In this document: positions 43,901-54,201 of the stretch, one piece after another
Position numbering within the stretch: position 1 is the stretch's first letter
How the letters are laid out: every line of letters starts with the position of its first letter
DNA from: an uncultured Anaerolineales bacterium
GTDB taxonomy: Bacteria; Chloroflexota; Anaerolineae; Anaerolineales; UBA4823
Assembly: GCA_937928795.1 (NCBI GenBank)
Contig: CALFWB010000055.1
Location: forward strand, 1 to 64,000
Direction: 5' to 3'
Length of the DNA: 64,000 nt
Program-made: the position numbers and the translations under genes
Notes under the pieces: generated by a model
Seen by the model: only the letters and a program-made list of their open reading frames with translations
Told to the model about the DNA's origin: nothing
The model's database searches: none

Positions 43901-44784
43901 CGCTGGTAGTAGGTTTGGAAGTAATCCTGCAACTGGGCGTGAATCGGTGAGGGTGCGACAAGGATCGTCAAGGGCGGGGCGAGAAAATCTGCCTCACCGT
44001 ATAAATTAGTCACAACGGCTCCGGCTTGACGGGCGATCAGACCGCCCGCAGCGACATCGTAAGGTCCAATCTCGTTTTCCCAATAGCCATCGAGGCGCCC
44101 GCAAGCCACATAACAGCAATCTAAGGCGGCCGACCCCAAGCGGCGCACGCCTTGGGTGAGCAAACTCAATCGAGCGTAGTGATCGAGGTTGTTATTCGGG
44201 TTGGTGCGGATATTGTAAGGAAAACCGGTCGTTAATAAGCAGTGCCCCAAGTCGGTTGTTGAGGATGGACGGATCGGCTTGCCGTTCAACCAAGCCCCCT
44301 TGGCGATTTCCGCAGTAAAGCACTCGTCACGCATCGGGTCGTAGACCACGCCCAAAGCCAGCTCACCCTTTTCTTGGTAAGCAATCGAAACGCTGAAAAA
44401 AGGAATGCCGTGCGCGTAATTCACTGTTCCATCCAACGGATCGATGTACCACACATGATCGGGATTTCCTTTGAGTGCGCCGCTCTCTTCAGCGACCACA
44501 TAATGGCCGGGGTAAGACTCTTTGATTTGGCGGAGGAGGAAGTTTTCCGAGCGCCGATCGACATCGGTCACCAAGTCAATCGGACCCTTGTAATCGATTT
44601 GCAAATGATTGATTGCGCCCGGCAGTGGTTCATAGCTTTGGCGCAAAATCATGCCTGCCTGACGGGCAAGGCTTTCCAGTTCGTCCAACGTCGGTGTTGA
44701 CACGGTCGGTTGACTGCTCCCAACAGTTTGTGATGCCACGAAGCGGGACAACTCGGACAAGCTGCCCCTCCGCTTTGAAAGCAC
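43897..44784 (-). CDS. Inositol monophosphatase family protein
   Basis: 295 aa as read from GTG 44784. The metal-binding motifs are EESG (VAEESGAL), DPLDGTVNYAHGIPFFSV and CGRLDGYWE...YDVAAGGLIARQAG. It hydrolyses phosphate from inositol-1-phosphate or similar sugar phosphates. The true start is uncertain: a TTG at 44760 has GGAGGGG upstream, and GTG 44703 gives the typical family N-terminus (STPTLDELESLARQAG). It converges on surE. Confidence 0.9.
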   Translation of the reverse strand: MLSKRRGSLSELSRFVASQTVGSSQPTVSTPTLDELESLARQAGMILRQSYEPLPGAINHLQIDYKGPIDLVTDVDRRSENFLLRQIKESYPGHYVVAEESGALKGNPDHVWYIDPLDGTVNYAHGIPFFSVSIAYQEKGELALGVVYDPMRDECFTAEIAKGAWLNGKPIRPSSTTDLGHCLLTTGFPYNIRTNPNNNLDHYARLSLLTQGVRRLGSAALDCCYVACGRLDGYWENEIGPYDVAAGGLIARQAGAVVTNLYGEADFLAPPLTILVAPSPIHAQLQDYFQTYYQR

Positions 44785-44797
44785 GCTTATTTTACCC

Positions 44798-45415
44798 CTA
44801 ATTTTGGCTTAGAATGCGTTCTAATTCCTGTAATTCGTTTTGGATCTCGTCGCGGTGGCGGATCGCTTCATCAAGCAGGGCTCGATAAGCCGGCCGTTGT
44901 GCCTCAGGTAGGGTCTGCAAAAGCTTTTCGGTACGGCTGATCTGGGCTAATTTGTGGTGCAATTTGTTTTCTAAGCGCTCCCGATAGCCGCGGTAGAATT
45001 CTTGATCGTCCAAGGGCTTTGGTAAGGTAGCGAGGTCGGTTGTGAGCACCTCAGCAATGGTGAGTAGAAATTCTTCGGTATCCACCGGTTTTTCCAAAAA
45101 GCGCACCGCTCCCAGACTCAGAGCAAAGCGTTTGTCTTCGGGAGTGACATAAGTGGCAGAGAGGAAGATAATCGGAATCTGGCTGGTTTTTGGGTTAGAC
45201 CGCAGTTTGTGGGCTAAGGCAAAACCGTCCAGTTTGGGCATTAGGATGTCAGTGATCACCATCGCCGGCAGCTCTTTTTCAATGGCCGCTAGCGCTTCTT
45301 CGCCGTTCGCCGCTGCAACCACTGGGTAACCTTTGAAACGCAAAGTGACCTCGAGTAACTCTAAGATATGCGGGACATCTTCGACAACGAGAAGGGGTCC
45401 ATGTGGAATCATCAT
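44798..45415 (-). CDS. Response regulator receiver-domain protein
   Basis: 205 aa. Receiver domain with Asp pair VVEDVPH, phosphoacceptor Asp56 in VITDILMPKLDGFAL, Thr/Ser in IIFLSAT, and Lys in FLEKPVD. No DNA-binding domain; the remaining ~70 residues form a charged helical segment (YRGYRERLENKLHHKLAQISRTEKLL), probably coiled coil. No histidine kinase gene is adjacent, so partners are elsewhere. A single-domain signalling output. Confidence 0.92.
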   Translation of the reverse strand: MMIPHGPLLVVEDVPHILELLEVTLRFKGYPVVAAANGEEALAAIEKELPAMVITDILMPKLDGFALAHKLRSNPKTSQIPIIFLSATYVTPEDKRFALSLGAVRFLEKPVDTEEFLLTIAEVLTTDLATLPKPLDDQEFYRGYRERLENKLHHKLAQISRTEKLLQTLPEAQRPAYRALLDEAIRHRDEIQNELQELERILSQN

Positions 45416-45496
45416 GAGCGCATTTTACCCTGTATGGAGCAAAGTTTACCTAACAAATTTGTAGGCTCTAGGAAGCAGGGCTAGAACAGGAAGACA

Positions 45497-45524
45497 GTAG
45501 AGACGTTGCAAGCAACATCTCTAC
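45497..45524. repeat. Short palindromic element, family D
   Basis: GTAGAGACGTTGC (45497-45509) and GCAACATCTCTAC (45512-45524) are inverted copies with one mismatch. It ends on the stop codon of the LysM gene, so transcripts of that gene carry the hairpin at their 3' end. Confidence 0.7.
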
Positions 45525-46270
45525 TAGGGTGTGGGCGTCGCAGTAGCGATGACGGGCAACGTGCCGGTCACGGTGGCAATTGGTGTCGGCGTGGGCGGCA
45601 CAGGCGTCACCAAATTGACTCGCACAATCAACCTCTGACCGAAGTAGATCACATTGGCGTTTTCTAACTTATTCTCTTTTATGATGTCTTCAACCGTGCT
45701 GTTGAACTTTTCGGCGATGATTGCCAATGTGTCATTGGGTTGGACAATATATTCAATCTTGGTGCCGCGCGGCAGATTGGGCGGCAGGGGGGTAGCAGTT
45801 GGTAATTGGGTGTTCGGGCCGGGTATGGTCAGTTGATCGCCAATGCGAATGAGGGGATTGGCTGGGTCAAGATTGTTGATGGCGACCAGCACAAAGAAAT
45901 CGACATTAAATTTTTCAGCGATGCCAATCAGGGTATCTCCTTCTTCAACTGTGTACGGAAAGGGCCCGGAGGCAGTCGGAGTGGCGGTTTCGGTTGGGGT
46001 TAGAGTTGCCGTAGGGGTATCGGTTGGCAGGGGAGTGTTAGTGGCTGTGTTGGTCGGGGTGGCTGTCTCGGTTGGGGTTGAGGTTGCGGTCGGGAAGAGC
46101 GAGATCTGAAAGCCTGTGGGATTGACCAGCCAGAAGATCAACACCGCTGCGCCGACAATCAGCAAGATAGCAGATAAGCCTAAGATCAACGGAGCTTGTT
46201 TGGCCGCTTGTTGCCGCTTGCGGTATGAAATAATCACATCCTGAGCTTTTTCTTGATCTTTATCCGTCAT
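45524..46270 (-). CDS. Membrane-anchored LysM protein
   Basis: 248 aa. Cytoplasmic N-terminus of ~28 residues, one transmembrane helix (APLILGLSAILLIVGAAVLIFWLV), then a Thr/Pro-rich low-complexity linker (repeats of ATPT and TPTET, about residues 60-105), then two LysM domains: YTVEEGDTLIGIAEKFNV...IGDQLTIPGP and YIVQPNDTLAIIAEKFNS...FGQRLIVRV. LysM binds peptidoglycan or chitin-like glycans, so it is presumably a cell-wall protein. A Thr/Pro linker also follows the second LysM. Confidence 0.9.
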   Translation of the reverse strand: MTDKDQEKAQDVIISYRKRQQAAKQAPLILGLSAILLIVGAAVLIFWLVNPTGFQISLFPTATSTPTETATPTNTATNTPLPTDTPTATLTPTETATPTASGPFPYTVEEGDTLIGIAEKFNVDFFVLVAINNLDPANPLIRIGDQLTIPGPNTQLPTATPLPPNLPRGTKIEYIVQPNDTLAIIAEKFNSTVEDIIKENKLENANVIYFGQRLIVRVNLVTPVPPTPTPIATVTGTLPVIATATPTP

Positions 46271-46329
46271 AATCGGTTCAATTCGACTCCTCTCTCCAAT
46301 GGGAGTTAAGTTGATTCTACCTTATATTT

Positions 46330-47562
46330 TCAGTTTTTGTCCTTGTTGGCATCTTCGTCCAACCAGAGGTGTGGATCGTAAGGGGGCAACTCGCAGCGCA
46401 AGGCACCATCCTCACGGTAGCCAAGGGCATAACCCGCTTGCATCAGTTGGTGGATCTCGCTGGTGCCCTCGTAGATCACCGCTCCCTTGGCGTTACGCAA
46501 GTAGCGTTCGACCGGGTATTCATCGGAATAGCCGTAAGCGCCGTGGATTTGAATGGCTTCGGATGCGGCTTGAAAAGAAGCGTCGGTGGCAAACCACTTG
46601 GCAAGGGAGGTTTCTTTGGTGTTGCGAATTCCTCGGTTTTTCATCCATCCAGCTCGTAGATAGAGCAAACGAGCCACTTCATACGATTGCACCATGTAGG
46701 CAATTTTCTGCTGGATGAGCTGGAATTTGGCGATCTCCCTGCCGAAGGCTCTGCGCTCGGTGGCGTATTTCACACTGGCTTCCAAACAGGCGCGAATCAG
46801 CCCGGTTGCGCCAGCAGCTACCGTATAGCGCCCATTGTCCAAGCAGCTCATGGCAATTTTGAAGCCTTCCCCCTCCTCTCCTAGACGATTCTCAGCCGGC
46901 ACGCGCACATCCTGAAAAGCGATCCATCCTGTCGAACCAGCCCGCACACCAAGTTTGCCATGAATGTCGCCGCGTTGCACACCGGGCGAACTTAAGTCCA
47001 CCAAAAAAGCCGATAGCCCATCGTGTGGGTCTGACGCCTCTGGGTTGGTGCGCGCTACAACTAAGGCATGATGGGCTTTGGTGGCAAGGGAAATCCACAT
47101 TTTCTCGCCGTTTAGGATGTACGAGCTGCCGTCCTTGCGGGCTGTACAACTCAAATTGGCTACATCCGACCCGACCCCCGGCTCACTCAAGCCAAAGCAG
47201 GCGATCTTCTCCCCCTTTGCCTGAGGGATCAGAAAACGTTGCTTTTGGTCTTCAGTTCCCCACTGCAGGATGCCCAGGCTGTTCAAGCCAACATGCACCG
47301 ACATGACCACGCGCAAGGAGGTATCCACAGCTTCTAATTCTTCGCAAGCCAAACCGAGCGAGATGTAATCCATTCCTTGCCCGCCATATTTTAGGGGAAA
47401 GCAAATTCCCAAAATGCCCAACTCTGCCATGCGATCTAACACAAAGGGCGCCATTTGTTGGGCGCGATCAGACTCGCGAATAATCGGCGCGACTTCGCGT
47501 TGGGCAAATTCACGCACCATCTGTTGTACCATCTGATGTTCGCTGGATAAGGCAAAGTCCAT
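46330..47562 (-). CDS. Acyl-CoA dehydrogenase
   Basis: 410 aa. DFALSSEHQMVQQMVREFAQREVAP at the N-terminus, ACFGLSEPGVGSDVANL (FAD/substrate site), RRAFGREIAKFQLIQ, and the catalytic Glu region IYEGTSEIHQLM near the C-terminus. It oxidises an acyl-CoA to the 2,3-enoyl-CoA and passes electrons to ETF. Length is typical. It is a single gene; no other beta-oxidation gene is adjacent. The substrate chain length or branching is not determined. Confidence 0.95.
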   Translation of the reverse strand: MDFALSSEHQMVQQMVREFAQREVAPIIRESDRAQQMAPFVLDRMAELGILGICFPLKYGGQGMDYISLGLACEELEAVDTSLRVVMSVHVGLNSLGILQWGTEDQKQRFLIPQAKGEKIACFGLSEPGVGSDVANLSCTARKDGSSYILNGEKMWISLATKAHHALVVARTNPEASDPHDGLSAFLVDLSSPGVQRGDIHGKLGVRAGSTGWIAFQDVRVPAENRLGEEGEGFKIAMSCLDNGRYTVAAGATGLIRACLEASVKYATERRAFGREIAKFQLIQQKIAYMVQSYEVARLLYLRAGWMKNRGIRNTKETSLAKWFATDASFQAASEAIQIHGAYGYSDEYPVERYLRNAKGAVIYEGTSEIHQLMQAGYALGYREDGALRCELPPYDPHLWLDEDANKDKN

Positions 47563-47604
47563 GTCAGCTCCTTTGGTGAGTTACAGAACCCTTCGATCGT
47601 ATTT

Positions 47605-47742
47605 TAACGTGAGTTCGGGTTAGGAGTTCGAATGAGTCATTTCGACGAGCGCAATGAGGAGAAATCCCGTGGAAAGACTTCTTGCTTCGCTCGAAGTGAC
47701 ACGCGAAAGTGACGTGCTTATCCCGAACTCAGATTATTTTAC
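47605..47742. repeat. Palindromic repeat family E, copy 1
   Basis: Imperfect inverted ends (GTGAGTTCGGGTTAGG on the left; CTTATCCCGAACTCAG on the right) surround TTTCGACGAGCGCAATGAGG and GCTTCGCTCGAAGTGAC. A related but diverged copy is at 63697-63870, and a partial copy lies near 31870-31925. No coding capacity. Confidence 0.72.
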
Positions 47743-47794
47743 CTTTACCTCACCAAGTTATTATGAAAATAAGATAAGGAGATAAGAGCTGCAA

Positions 47795-49501
47795 ATGAGA
47801 TTTCTAGGTTCGATGGTATACTTTCGAGGCTATATGCGCTCTCTCAATCTGGCTATGTGTGTAGAAAAATTGGGCAGTCTTGCAAAGCATTGGAAATTCC
47901 CAATCGGGATGATCCTTGCGAATGTCGGACTTGCTTTTTTACTTGCTTTTCTCTCGAATCGCTTTCGCAACACAGAAGGATGGGGGACTTTCCTTGTTGC
48001 GCTAGGGTTCGCCAACTTGTTGCTTTGGGGTGGATGGCGCCTGCTAAGACGGGAAACGCCGCCGCGTTGGCTGTTTGGGCTGCTGGTGGGAGCTGCCCTC
48101 TTACGTTTAGCGCTGGGTGCGCTTTGGTTTGTGCTTCTCCCGACCGTTGGGTTCGGTTCGCCGGCCGAGCGCAGCGGGTACGTGATGGCCGATGCCTATA
48201 ACCGCGATCGGGCGGCTTGGCGGGCAGCCAAAAGCGATCTGCCACTGACCAAGTTGATCACCGGAAAGGTCTATCGCAAGGTCGATCAATATGGCGGCTT
48301 GTTGTTTCTCAGTGCAGCTTATTATCGTCTCCTCAACGGCAACGCCCACCGTCCGTTGTTGATGATTGTGCTCACCTCAGCGTTTTCTGCCTTAGCGGTG
48401 ATCTTTGTCTGGGGGATGGGCAAAATCGCCTTTGGCGAACGGGTGGCTGCGCTGGGAGCATGGTTCATTGCCCTTTACCCCGAGGCAGTGTTGTTGGGAA
48501 GTTCGCAAATGCGCGAAGCCTTTATTATTCCGCTGGTTGCGCTCTCTCTTTACGGACTCCTGAGGTGGCAGCGCCAGCATCGATGGCAAGGCGCAGTGCT
48601 GTGTGCAGCGGGTTTGCTGTTGACCTATCCTTTTTCACCTCCTTCAAGTGCCCTTGTCCTCTTTACTCTCCTAAGCGTTCTAGCGATCGGCGGGGATGCT
48701 AGCTTATTGCGTCACAAGCGAGTTTGGACGGCGATCCTGATTGTGGTTGCTCTCATTGCGGTTGGGATATGGTTCAGTTGGGGACGCTTTGCGCCGGATA
48801 AATACCAAAACCCCTTCTCAATTGCGGCTTGGTGGTTCAAAATCTCGGCTGGTTTGCAAACCCATTTGAGCATTCAGGATTCGGGTTGGATGCAAAAAAT
48901 CGCCCGTCCCTTGCCTGCATGGCTTCGCTTTACATTAATGACCTTTTATGGGGTCAGCCGACCGCTCTTGCCAGCCGCCCTCATTGCCCAATCCGCCAAA
49001 CCCTTTTGGCAGGCAATTGCCGTCTGGCGCGCCCTAGGTTGGACGATCGTCTTGGCATTTCTTCTAGTTGCGCCGTTGCTCGCCTTGCGCCGCTTGGATG
49101 GAAATGCCCTTGCGCAGCGGCGGTTGGTGCTTGCCCTGAGTTTAGCTGTTTGGGTGGGCATCTTCGTTGCCTCAATGCGCGGTGGCGCCGATCTGTGGGA
49201 TAACCCGCGCTATCGAGCCATGCTGGCTGCCCCGCAGGTGCTCTCGGCAGCGTGGGTGTGGGTGAGCTATCGGCAAGGCAAAGAAGAATGGGTTAAGCAT
49301 GTCCTGATCGCTCTGGGGGTGATCCTGCTGTGGTTTGTGCCCTGGTATCTGCGCCGCTACACGGCTTTCGTCTGGCCGCTGAGCGATTTCTTCCTCACCT
49401 TAGGCGTGGGGATTGCCAGCGCCGTAATCTACGGGGGTGTTGTGTGGTGGGTGCGGCGCAGACGGGAAACTGACAAAAGTGTAGATGGCGAAATGTCGTA
49501 G
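47795..49501 (+). CDS. Polytopic membrane protein, glycosyltransferase-like
   Basis: 568 aa with about twelve transmembrane helices. The extracytoplasmic loop after the third hydrophobic segment contains GYVMADAYNRDRAAWRAAK, and a helix has RVAALGAWFIALYPEAVLLGS, resembling the ArnT/GT39-like hydrophobic transferases (WFIALYP, YP-x-x-LL segments). Start is ATG 47795 (AAGGAG 13 bp upstream); ATG 47813 or 47834 are alternatives. The substrate and the exact family are unknown. Located between a repeat and the restriction-modification genes. Confidence 0.6.
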   Translation: MRFLGSMVYFRGYMRSLNLAMCVEKLGSLAKHWKFPIGMILANVGLAFLLAFLSNRFRNTEGWGTFLVALGFANLLLWGGWRLLRRETPPRWLFGLLVGAALLRLALGALWFVLLPTVGFGSPAERSGYVMADAYNRDRAAWRAAKSDLPLTKLITGKVYRKVDQYGGLLFLSAAYYRLLNGNAHRPLLMIVLTSAFSALAVIFVWGMGKIAFGERVAALGAWFIALYPEAVLLGSSQMREAFIIPLVALSLYGLLRWQRQHRWQGAVLCAAGLLLTYPFSPPSSALVLFTLLSVLAIGGDASLLRHKRVWTAILIVVALIAVGIWFSWGRFAPDKYQNPFSIAAWWFKISAGLQTHLSIQDSGWMQKIARPLPAWLRFTLMTFYGVSRPLLPAALIAQSAKPFWQAIAVWRALGWTIVLAFLLVAPLLALRRLDGNALAQRRLVLALSLAVWVGIFVASMRGGADLWDNPRYRAMLAAPQVLSAAWVWVSYRQGKEEWVKHVLIALGVILLWFVPWYLRRYTAFVWPLSDFFLTLGVGIASAVIYGGVVWWVRRRRETDKSVDGEMS

Positions 49502-49618
49502 GGATGCAGCGGCACTTCACGTCTATGGTTTCGCCGTTCATCACAAAAACTTGACCGTTGAGTGTCAACACAATAACACAGTTCTCCAAATTGAAGCTTT
49601 GTGGTATAAGTAAAACGT

Positions 49619-50809
49619 ATGTCTAATCGTACACTGGTGAGCGAACAACGTAAATACCTTGTTCTCAATGTGCAAGCAGCTCGGAAAATTGCGCGAGTTT
49701 GGTTAGAGCGTGCCCACCTTGAAAATGTCGTCGGTTTCGGGTTGCCTGAAGTAGACGACCGCTATCACATCTGGCGTGTTCCGCTACTTAACAATTCTAG
49801 TCAAGAAAAAGTCGGAGAGGTTGTTATTGATGCTTATACATCGCTGATACTTGAGGACAAATCCACATCCCCGCAGGTATTGGAAGCCAGACTTCTTGGA
49901 CGAACTGAGAAGGCGCGCAGGACATCTGACCGTCCCAAAGACACTTATATGTTGTCTGCTTTGCGAAATACGATTGCTCAAGGAGATGCCGAAGAAGTCT
50001 TACAAGAATTGCCTGCTGAAAGTGTCGATCTGATTTTTACTTCTCCGCCATATTACAATGCTCGTCCTGAATACACAGATTACATCAGTTATGAGGAATA
50101 TCTGCTAAAAATACGGAAAATCCTCCATCATTGCTATCGCGTGCTTGCGGAGGGTCGTTTCTTTGTGATGAATATATCACCTGTGCTTATCCGCCGTGCC
50201 AATCGCAACCAAGCATCTAAACGGATCGCTGTGCCGTTCGACGTGCACCGTCTCTTTATCGAAGAAGGTTATGATTTTATAGATGACATCATTTGGGAGA
50301 AGCCAGAGGGTGCAGGTTGGGCGACCGGTCGCGGCCGACGCTTTGCTGCTGACCGCAACCCTCTTCAATACAAGCCCGTGCCAGTAACGGAGTACATTTT
50401 AGTCTACCGCAAACATACTGAAAAACTAATTGATTGGAACATCCGCGCTCATCCCGATAAGAGACTGGTTGAAGAGTCAAGAATTGGAGATGATTATGAA
50501 CGCACAAATATCTGGCGGATCAAGCCAGCACATGATCCGCGTCATCCGGCGGTATTTCCCTTAGAGTTGGCTGAAAGAGTGATACGCTACTACTCTTTCA
50601 AAGGTGATGTTGTTCTCGACCCCTTTGCGGGGATTGGTACGGTTGGAAAAGCGGCGGTGATGCTTGGTCGAAGATTTGTGCTCATTGAACAAAACCCAAG
50701 ATACGTTTCTATCATCCGCGAAGAAGCCAAATCATGGCTAGGGAAAGAGGCTTGCACTATCTTAACCATCAACTGCCCACCCATTAAAACGGATGATATT
50801 TTGCTATGA
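49619..50809 (+). CDS. Site-specific DNA methyltransferase (likely N4-cytosine or N6-adenine)
   Basis: 396 aa. Motif [21 protein letters not shown] (TSPPY favours N4-cytosine methylation) precedes motif [21 protein letters not shown], the beta-type order. An N-terminal ~100-residue region ([17 protein letters not shown]...) has no recognised motif. Base composition is more AT-rich than flanking housekeeping genes. The ATGA overlap at 50806-50809 couples it to the next gene, a probable endonuclease, forming a type II restriction-modification pair. Recognition sequence unknown. Confidence 0.9.
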   Translation: MSNRTLVSEQRKYLVLNVQAARKIARVWLERAHLENVVGFGLPEVDDRYHIWRVPLLNNSSQEKVGEVVIDAYTSLILEDKSTSPQVLEARLLGRTEKARRTSDRPKDTYMLSALRNTIAQGDAEEVLQELPAESVDLIFTSPPYYNARPEYTDYISYEEYLLKIRKILHHCYRVLAEGRFFVMNISPVLIRRANRNQASKRIAVPFDVHRLFIEEGYDFIDDIIWEKPEGAGWATGRGRRFAADRNPLQYKPVPVTEYILVYRKHTEKLIDWNIRAHPDKRLVEESRIGDDYERTNIWRIKPAHDPRHPAVFPLELAERVIRYYSFKGDVVLDPFAGIGTVGKAAVMLGRRFVLIEQNPRYVSIIREEAKSWLGKEACTILTINCPPIKTDDILL

Positions 50810-51966
50810 TCCGTCGCTTGAGTGACTTACTATCCCCATCTGCACTAGAGCTTCTGTCTGCTAGCGGAAGTGAGATTGTCCGGCAAATTGGCCTGGATGT
50901 GGTGCGAGGAGTGGTGCTGGATATTTTGCGCGGTTACAATTTACGTGACTCAACCGAGGTACTAACCCGTCGACGAATCACTGCCCTGAATCTTGCAACA
51001 CTTGCGCTTTTTCTCAAGGGTTTATCCCTCTCTGATGATTTCATTGCTAATCTTCCCGATCTTGCGCAAGAAATCCTCTCCCGAAAGCGAGTAGACAAGA
51101 TTGAACGGTGGTTGGCACAATGGATGCTTGGCTTGACCGATAAGGCATTTCAAAATGTTCTGCGCGATGAGCCTCAGGCATTGCAAGAATACCGAGAACG
51201 CTACATCCGAGCCTGTCGAGATGTCACTGCAGCGTATGTTGATGAACTAGGAGAGCTGGGGGGACAAATCCAACTGAGCGATGATCTCAGGGTCGAGATC
51301 AACTGGCTGTGGATGACCTATCTTCTAAATGCCATTGGCGCTCAAACTCTTACCATTCGGGGTTCGGAGAAGTCAGCTTATGGGAAGCTGTTCGAAAAAT
51401 TGGTTCTAGGTTCACTCCTCCATGTTCTTGGTTTCAAGCATATTTTGCCTCCTCCGCATGAATTTGCAGGCGTTTTCTGGCTTTCTTCGCGAGGAGAACG
51501 ACGTGAAAGCGACGCCACCTTGCTCTACAAACCAGGCATGGGTGTTCGCTTTGATATTGGCTTTATTGGGCGTGGTAATCCTGAGATTTCGTTGGACAAG
51601 GTAACCCGATTTGAACGCGAAATTTCTCTGGGTCATTCGACATACTATATGGCAACGATCATCTTGGTCGACCGCATCGGTGTAAACAGCCGTATTGAAG
51701 CCCTAGCTCAGGAAGTAGGCGGCACGATTATCCAGATGAGCGCAAGTTACTGGCCGAAGCAGGTTGCGCGCGTACTGCAAAAATCAATTGGCTTCAAGCA
51801 CCCCATTCTCTCAATGGATGATGGAGAAATCGAAGTATTCTTGAAAGATCAAATGCCCGGTGTGCCCCTACACGATTTCATCGGCCTTTCAAAAGATTTT
51901 TCGCACCATTATGTTCGCGAGACAGACGAAGGCTATACTGTAGGGGAAGTAAGTGAGGGGTTATAA
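50806..51966 (+). CDS. Probable type II restriction endonuclease
   Basis: 386 aa, translated immediately from the methyltransferase gene. It has no recognised paralog in the window; the middle segment [20 protein letters not shown] followed by FEREISLG could hold PD-(D/E)xK-like catalytic residues. Its length and partner (an N4-cytosine-like methylase) resemble the CfrBI family, which I recall cutting CCWWGG, but I could not verify similarity. Identity as an endonuclease rests mainly on coupling to the methyltransferase gene. Confidence 0.62.
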   Translation: MIRRLSDLLSPSALELLSASGSEIVRQIGLDVVRGVVLDILRGYNLRDSTEVLTRRRITALNLATLALFLKGLSLSDDFIANLPDLAQEILSRKRVDKIERWLAQWMLGLTDKAFQNVLRDEPQALQEYRERYIRACRDVTAAYVDELGELGGQIQLSDDLRVEINWLWMTYLLNAIGAQTLTIRGSEKSAYGKLFEKLVLGSLLHVLGFKHILPPPHEFAGVFWLSSRGERRESDATLLYKPGMGVRFDIGFIGRGNPEISLDKVTRFEREISLGHSTYYMATIILVDRIGVNSRIEALAQEVGGTIIQMSASYWPKQVARVLQKSIGFKHPILSMDDGEIEVFLKDQMPGVPLHDFIGLSKDFSHHYVRETDEGYTVGEVSEGL

Positions 51967-52073
51967 GCAAGGAAATTGTTGCTGCCCGCCATTGCTGTAT
52001 TGTCGGCACTATTAGCGGTCTTCCATTGCGCGTTTTCTGACTCGTGTATCTTTCTCTGAAAGGAATTTAAGAA

Positions 52074-53627
52074 TCACTCCCACTCGATGGTGGCGGGCGG
52101 TTTGCTGGTGATGTCGTAAACCACACGATTGACGCCTTTGACCTCGTTGACGATGCGATTGGCAACGCGGGCTAACAAATCATGCGGCAACCTTGCCCAA
52201 TCGGCGGTCATGAAATCTTCAGTGGTAACTGCCCGCAGGGCGACCGTCTCTTGGTAGGTGCGCTGGTCACCCATCACTCCCACCGATTGGACCGGCAATA
52301 AGACCGCAAAGGCTTGGGCGGTGCCTTCCACCTGATCCTCGCTGTATCGCAAGCGCAGATAGCCAGCTTTATGCAATTCCTCGGTGAAAATTGCATCGGC
52401 CTGGCGCAAGATGTTTAATCGCGCGGCGGTCACCTCACCCAAACAGCGCACGGCTAAGCCAGGTCCTGGGAAGGGCTGACGCCAGATAATTTCAGCCGGC
52501 AAGCCCAACGCCTCACCCACGAGGCGCACTTCATCTTTGAACAGATAGCGCAGTGGCTCAACCAGTTGAAATTGCATATCGGGGGGAAGCCCGCCCACGT
52601 TGTGGTGCGTCTTGATGCGTTGCGCCTGGGCACGGTCGGGCGCACTCGATTCGACCACATCGGGGTAAATTGTCCCTTGCACCAAGAAGGGCGGCATCCC
52701 CACCTGACGCGCTTGCGCCTCAAAGATGCGGATAAAGGTTTCCCCAATGATTTGTCGCTTTCGTTCGGGGTCAATGACGCCTTGTAAAGCTTCAAGGAAG
52801 GTCTGGGCGGCCTCAACCACGATTAACTCAACGCCCAAATGAGTTTGCAACGCCTGGCGTACTTGCAAAGCTTCCCCTTGGCGCAGCAGGCCGGTGTCCA
52901 CAAAAACGGCGATGAGCTGGTCACCGATCGCCTTTTGCACGAGGGCGGTTGCTACGGTTGAATCCACACCGCCGCTGACCGCAGAGAGCACTCGTTCAGA
53001 GCCAACTTGCTGGCGCACGCGTTGAATGGTCTGTTCAATCATCGATTGTGGTGTCCATTCGGGTTTGGCGCCACAAATTTCCAGGGCAAATTGGCGGAGG
53101 AGGGCTATTCCATGGGGGGTGTGACGCACCTCTGGGTGAAATTGAAAGGCAAAATAGCGCCGCTGGAAATCGGCCATGGCGGCAATGGGAGAACGCTCGC
53201 TGGCAGCGATGGCGACAAAGCCCGGCGGCAGCCCTTCAATGCGGTCACCGTGCGACATCCAAACTTGCTCTTCACCTTTGATCAAGGGATTCGGCTGTAA
53301 GGGAGCGACGCGAGCAAAGCCATACTCGCGTTGCGGGGCAGGGTTGACCTTTCCGCCTAATTGGTAAGCTAGGGCTTGCATCCCATAGCAAATGCCCAAG
53401 ATGGGTAAACCGCTTTGGAAAACGTAGTCTGGGATGCGCGGTGCGCCTTCTTCATAGACCGAGGCTGGTCCACCGGAAAGGATGAAGCCTTTTGGCTGCA
53501 AGCGGAGGACTTGCTCGGCGGAAGCGTTCCACGGAAGAAGCTCACAGTAAACTTGGCACTCGCGCACCCGTCGGGCGATCAGTTGTGAGGTCTGAGAGCC
53601 AAAATCGAGGACGACTAGGCTATCCAT
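52074..53627 (-). CDS. guaA: GMP synthase (glutamine-hydrolysing)
   Basis: 517 aa from ATG 53627, one base after the xpt stop; the in-frame longer reading overlaps xpt. Amidotransferase domain: [50 protein letters not shown] (nucleophile Cys), [13 protein letters not shown]. The synthetase ATP-pyrophosphatase P-loop is [17 protein letters not shown], and the C-terminal dimerisation part ends PPATIEWE. It converts XMP to GMP. Cotranscribed with xpt, so purine salvage and synthesis are joined. Confidence 0.98.
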   Translation of the reverse strand: MDSLVVLDFGSQTSQLIARRVRECQVYCELLPWNASAEQVLRLQPKGFILSGGPASVYEEGAPRIPDYVFQSGLPILGICYGMQALAYQLGGKVNPAPQREYGFARVAPLQPNPLIKGEEQVWMSHGDRIEGLPPGFVAIAASERSPIAAMADFQRRYFAFQFHPEVRHTPHGIALLRQFALEICGAKPEWTPQSMIEQTIQRVRQQVGSERVLSAVSGGVDSTVATALVQKAIGDQLIAVFVDTGLLRQGEALQVRQALQTHLGVELIVVEAAQTFLEALQGVIDPERKRQIIGETFIRIFEAQARQVGMPPFLVQGTIYPDVVESSAPDRAQAQRIKTHHNVGGLPPDMQFQLVEPLRYLFKDEVRLVGEALGLPAEIIWRQPFPGPGLAVRCLGEVTAARLNILRQADAIFTEELHKAGYLRLRYSEDQVEGTAQAFAVLLPVQSVGVMGDQRTYQETVALRAVTTEDFMTADWARLPHDLLARVANRIVNEVKGVNRVVYDITSKPPATIEWE

Positions 53628-53628
53628 C

Positions 53629-54201
53629 TTATTCTTCAAAGAAAATCTGCTCACCCTCCATGGAACGGATGCGAGCCAGACTCTCAATAGGCACGTTGAG
53701 ATAAGCTAATGCCTGACGTCCCCCCTCGAAGGTTTTTTCGATCAAGGCGCCCACCCCCACTACAATAGCCCCCGCGGCCTCGGCTAAGCGGATCAACCCT
53801 AAAATAGTTGCTCCGGTGGCAAGAAAGTCATCGATGATCAGCACCCGTTCGCCGCCGGCTAGATATTCCGGGGAGACGATCAATTCCACTGTCCGGCCTT
53901 TGGTGTGCGAAGGCGTGAGGGTGAGGTAGACTTGATCGGGCATGGTGACGGGCTTATGTTTGCGAGCATACACGACCGGGATGCCAAGGTGCATTGCAGT
54001 GGTGAGAGCCGGCGCAATGCCTGAGATTTCGGCGGTGAGAACTTTGGTGGCACCCACCCCCCGAAAGCGCTGCGCTAGTTCCTTGCCGCATTCATCCATC
54101 AGGCGAGCATCTACTTGATGATTGATGAAGCTGTCCACTTTCAAGATGCCGTTCCCCAGATTGCGCCCCTCTTTCAGTATTCTTGCTTTTAGTGCTTCCA
54201 T
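53629..54201 (-). CDS. xpt: Xanthine phosphoribosyltransferase
   Basis: 190 aa. [30 protein letters not shown] at the N-terminus and PRPP motif [20 protein letters not shown] near residue 125. The product makes XMP from xanthine and PRPP. GGAGG lies 7 bases before the ATG. It heads a two-gene unit with guaA, so XMP made by salvage passes directly to GMP synthase. The 5' leader is long and structured (see separate entry). Confidence 0.97.
   Translation of the reverse strand: MEALKARILKEGRNLGNGILKVDSFINHQVDARLMDECGKELAQRFRGVGATKVLTAEISGIAPALTTAMHLGIPVVYARKHKPVTMPDQVYLTLTPSHTKGRTVELIVSPEYLAGGERVLIIDDFLATGATILGLIRLAEAAGAIVVGVGALIEKTFEGGRQALAYLNVPIESLARIRSMEGEQIFFEE

Noticed and set aside
47621..47640. 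GTTCGAAT resembling a tRNA T-loop
   Set aside because: No acceptor stem, anticodon stem or D-arm could be formed around it; it belongs to repeat family E.
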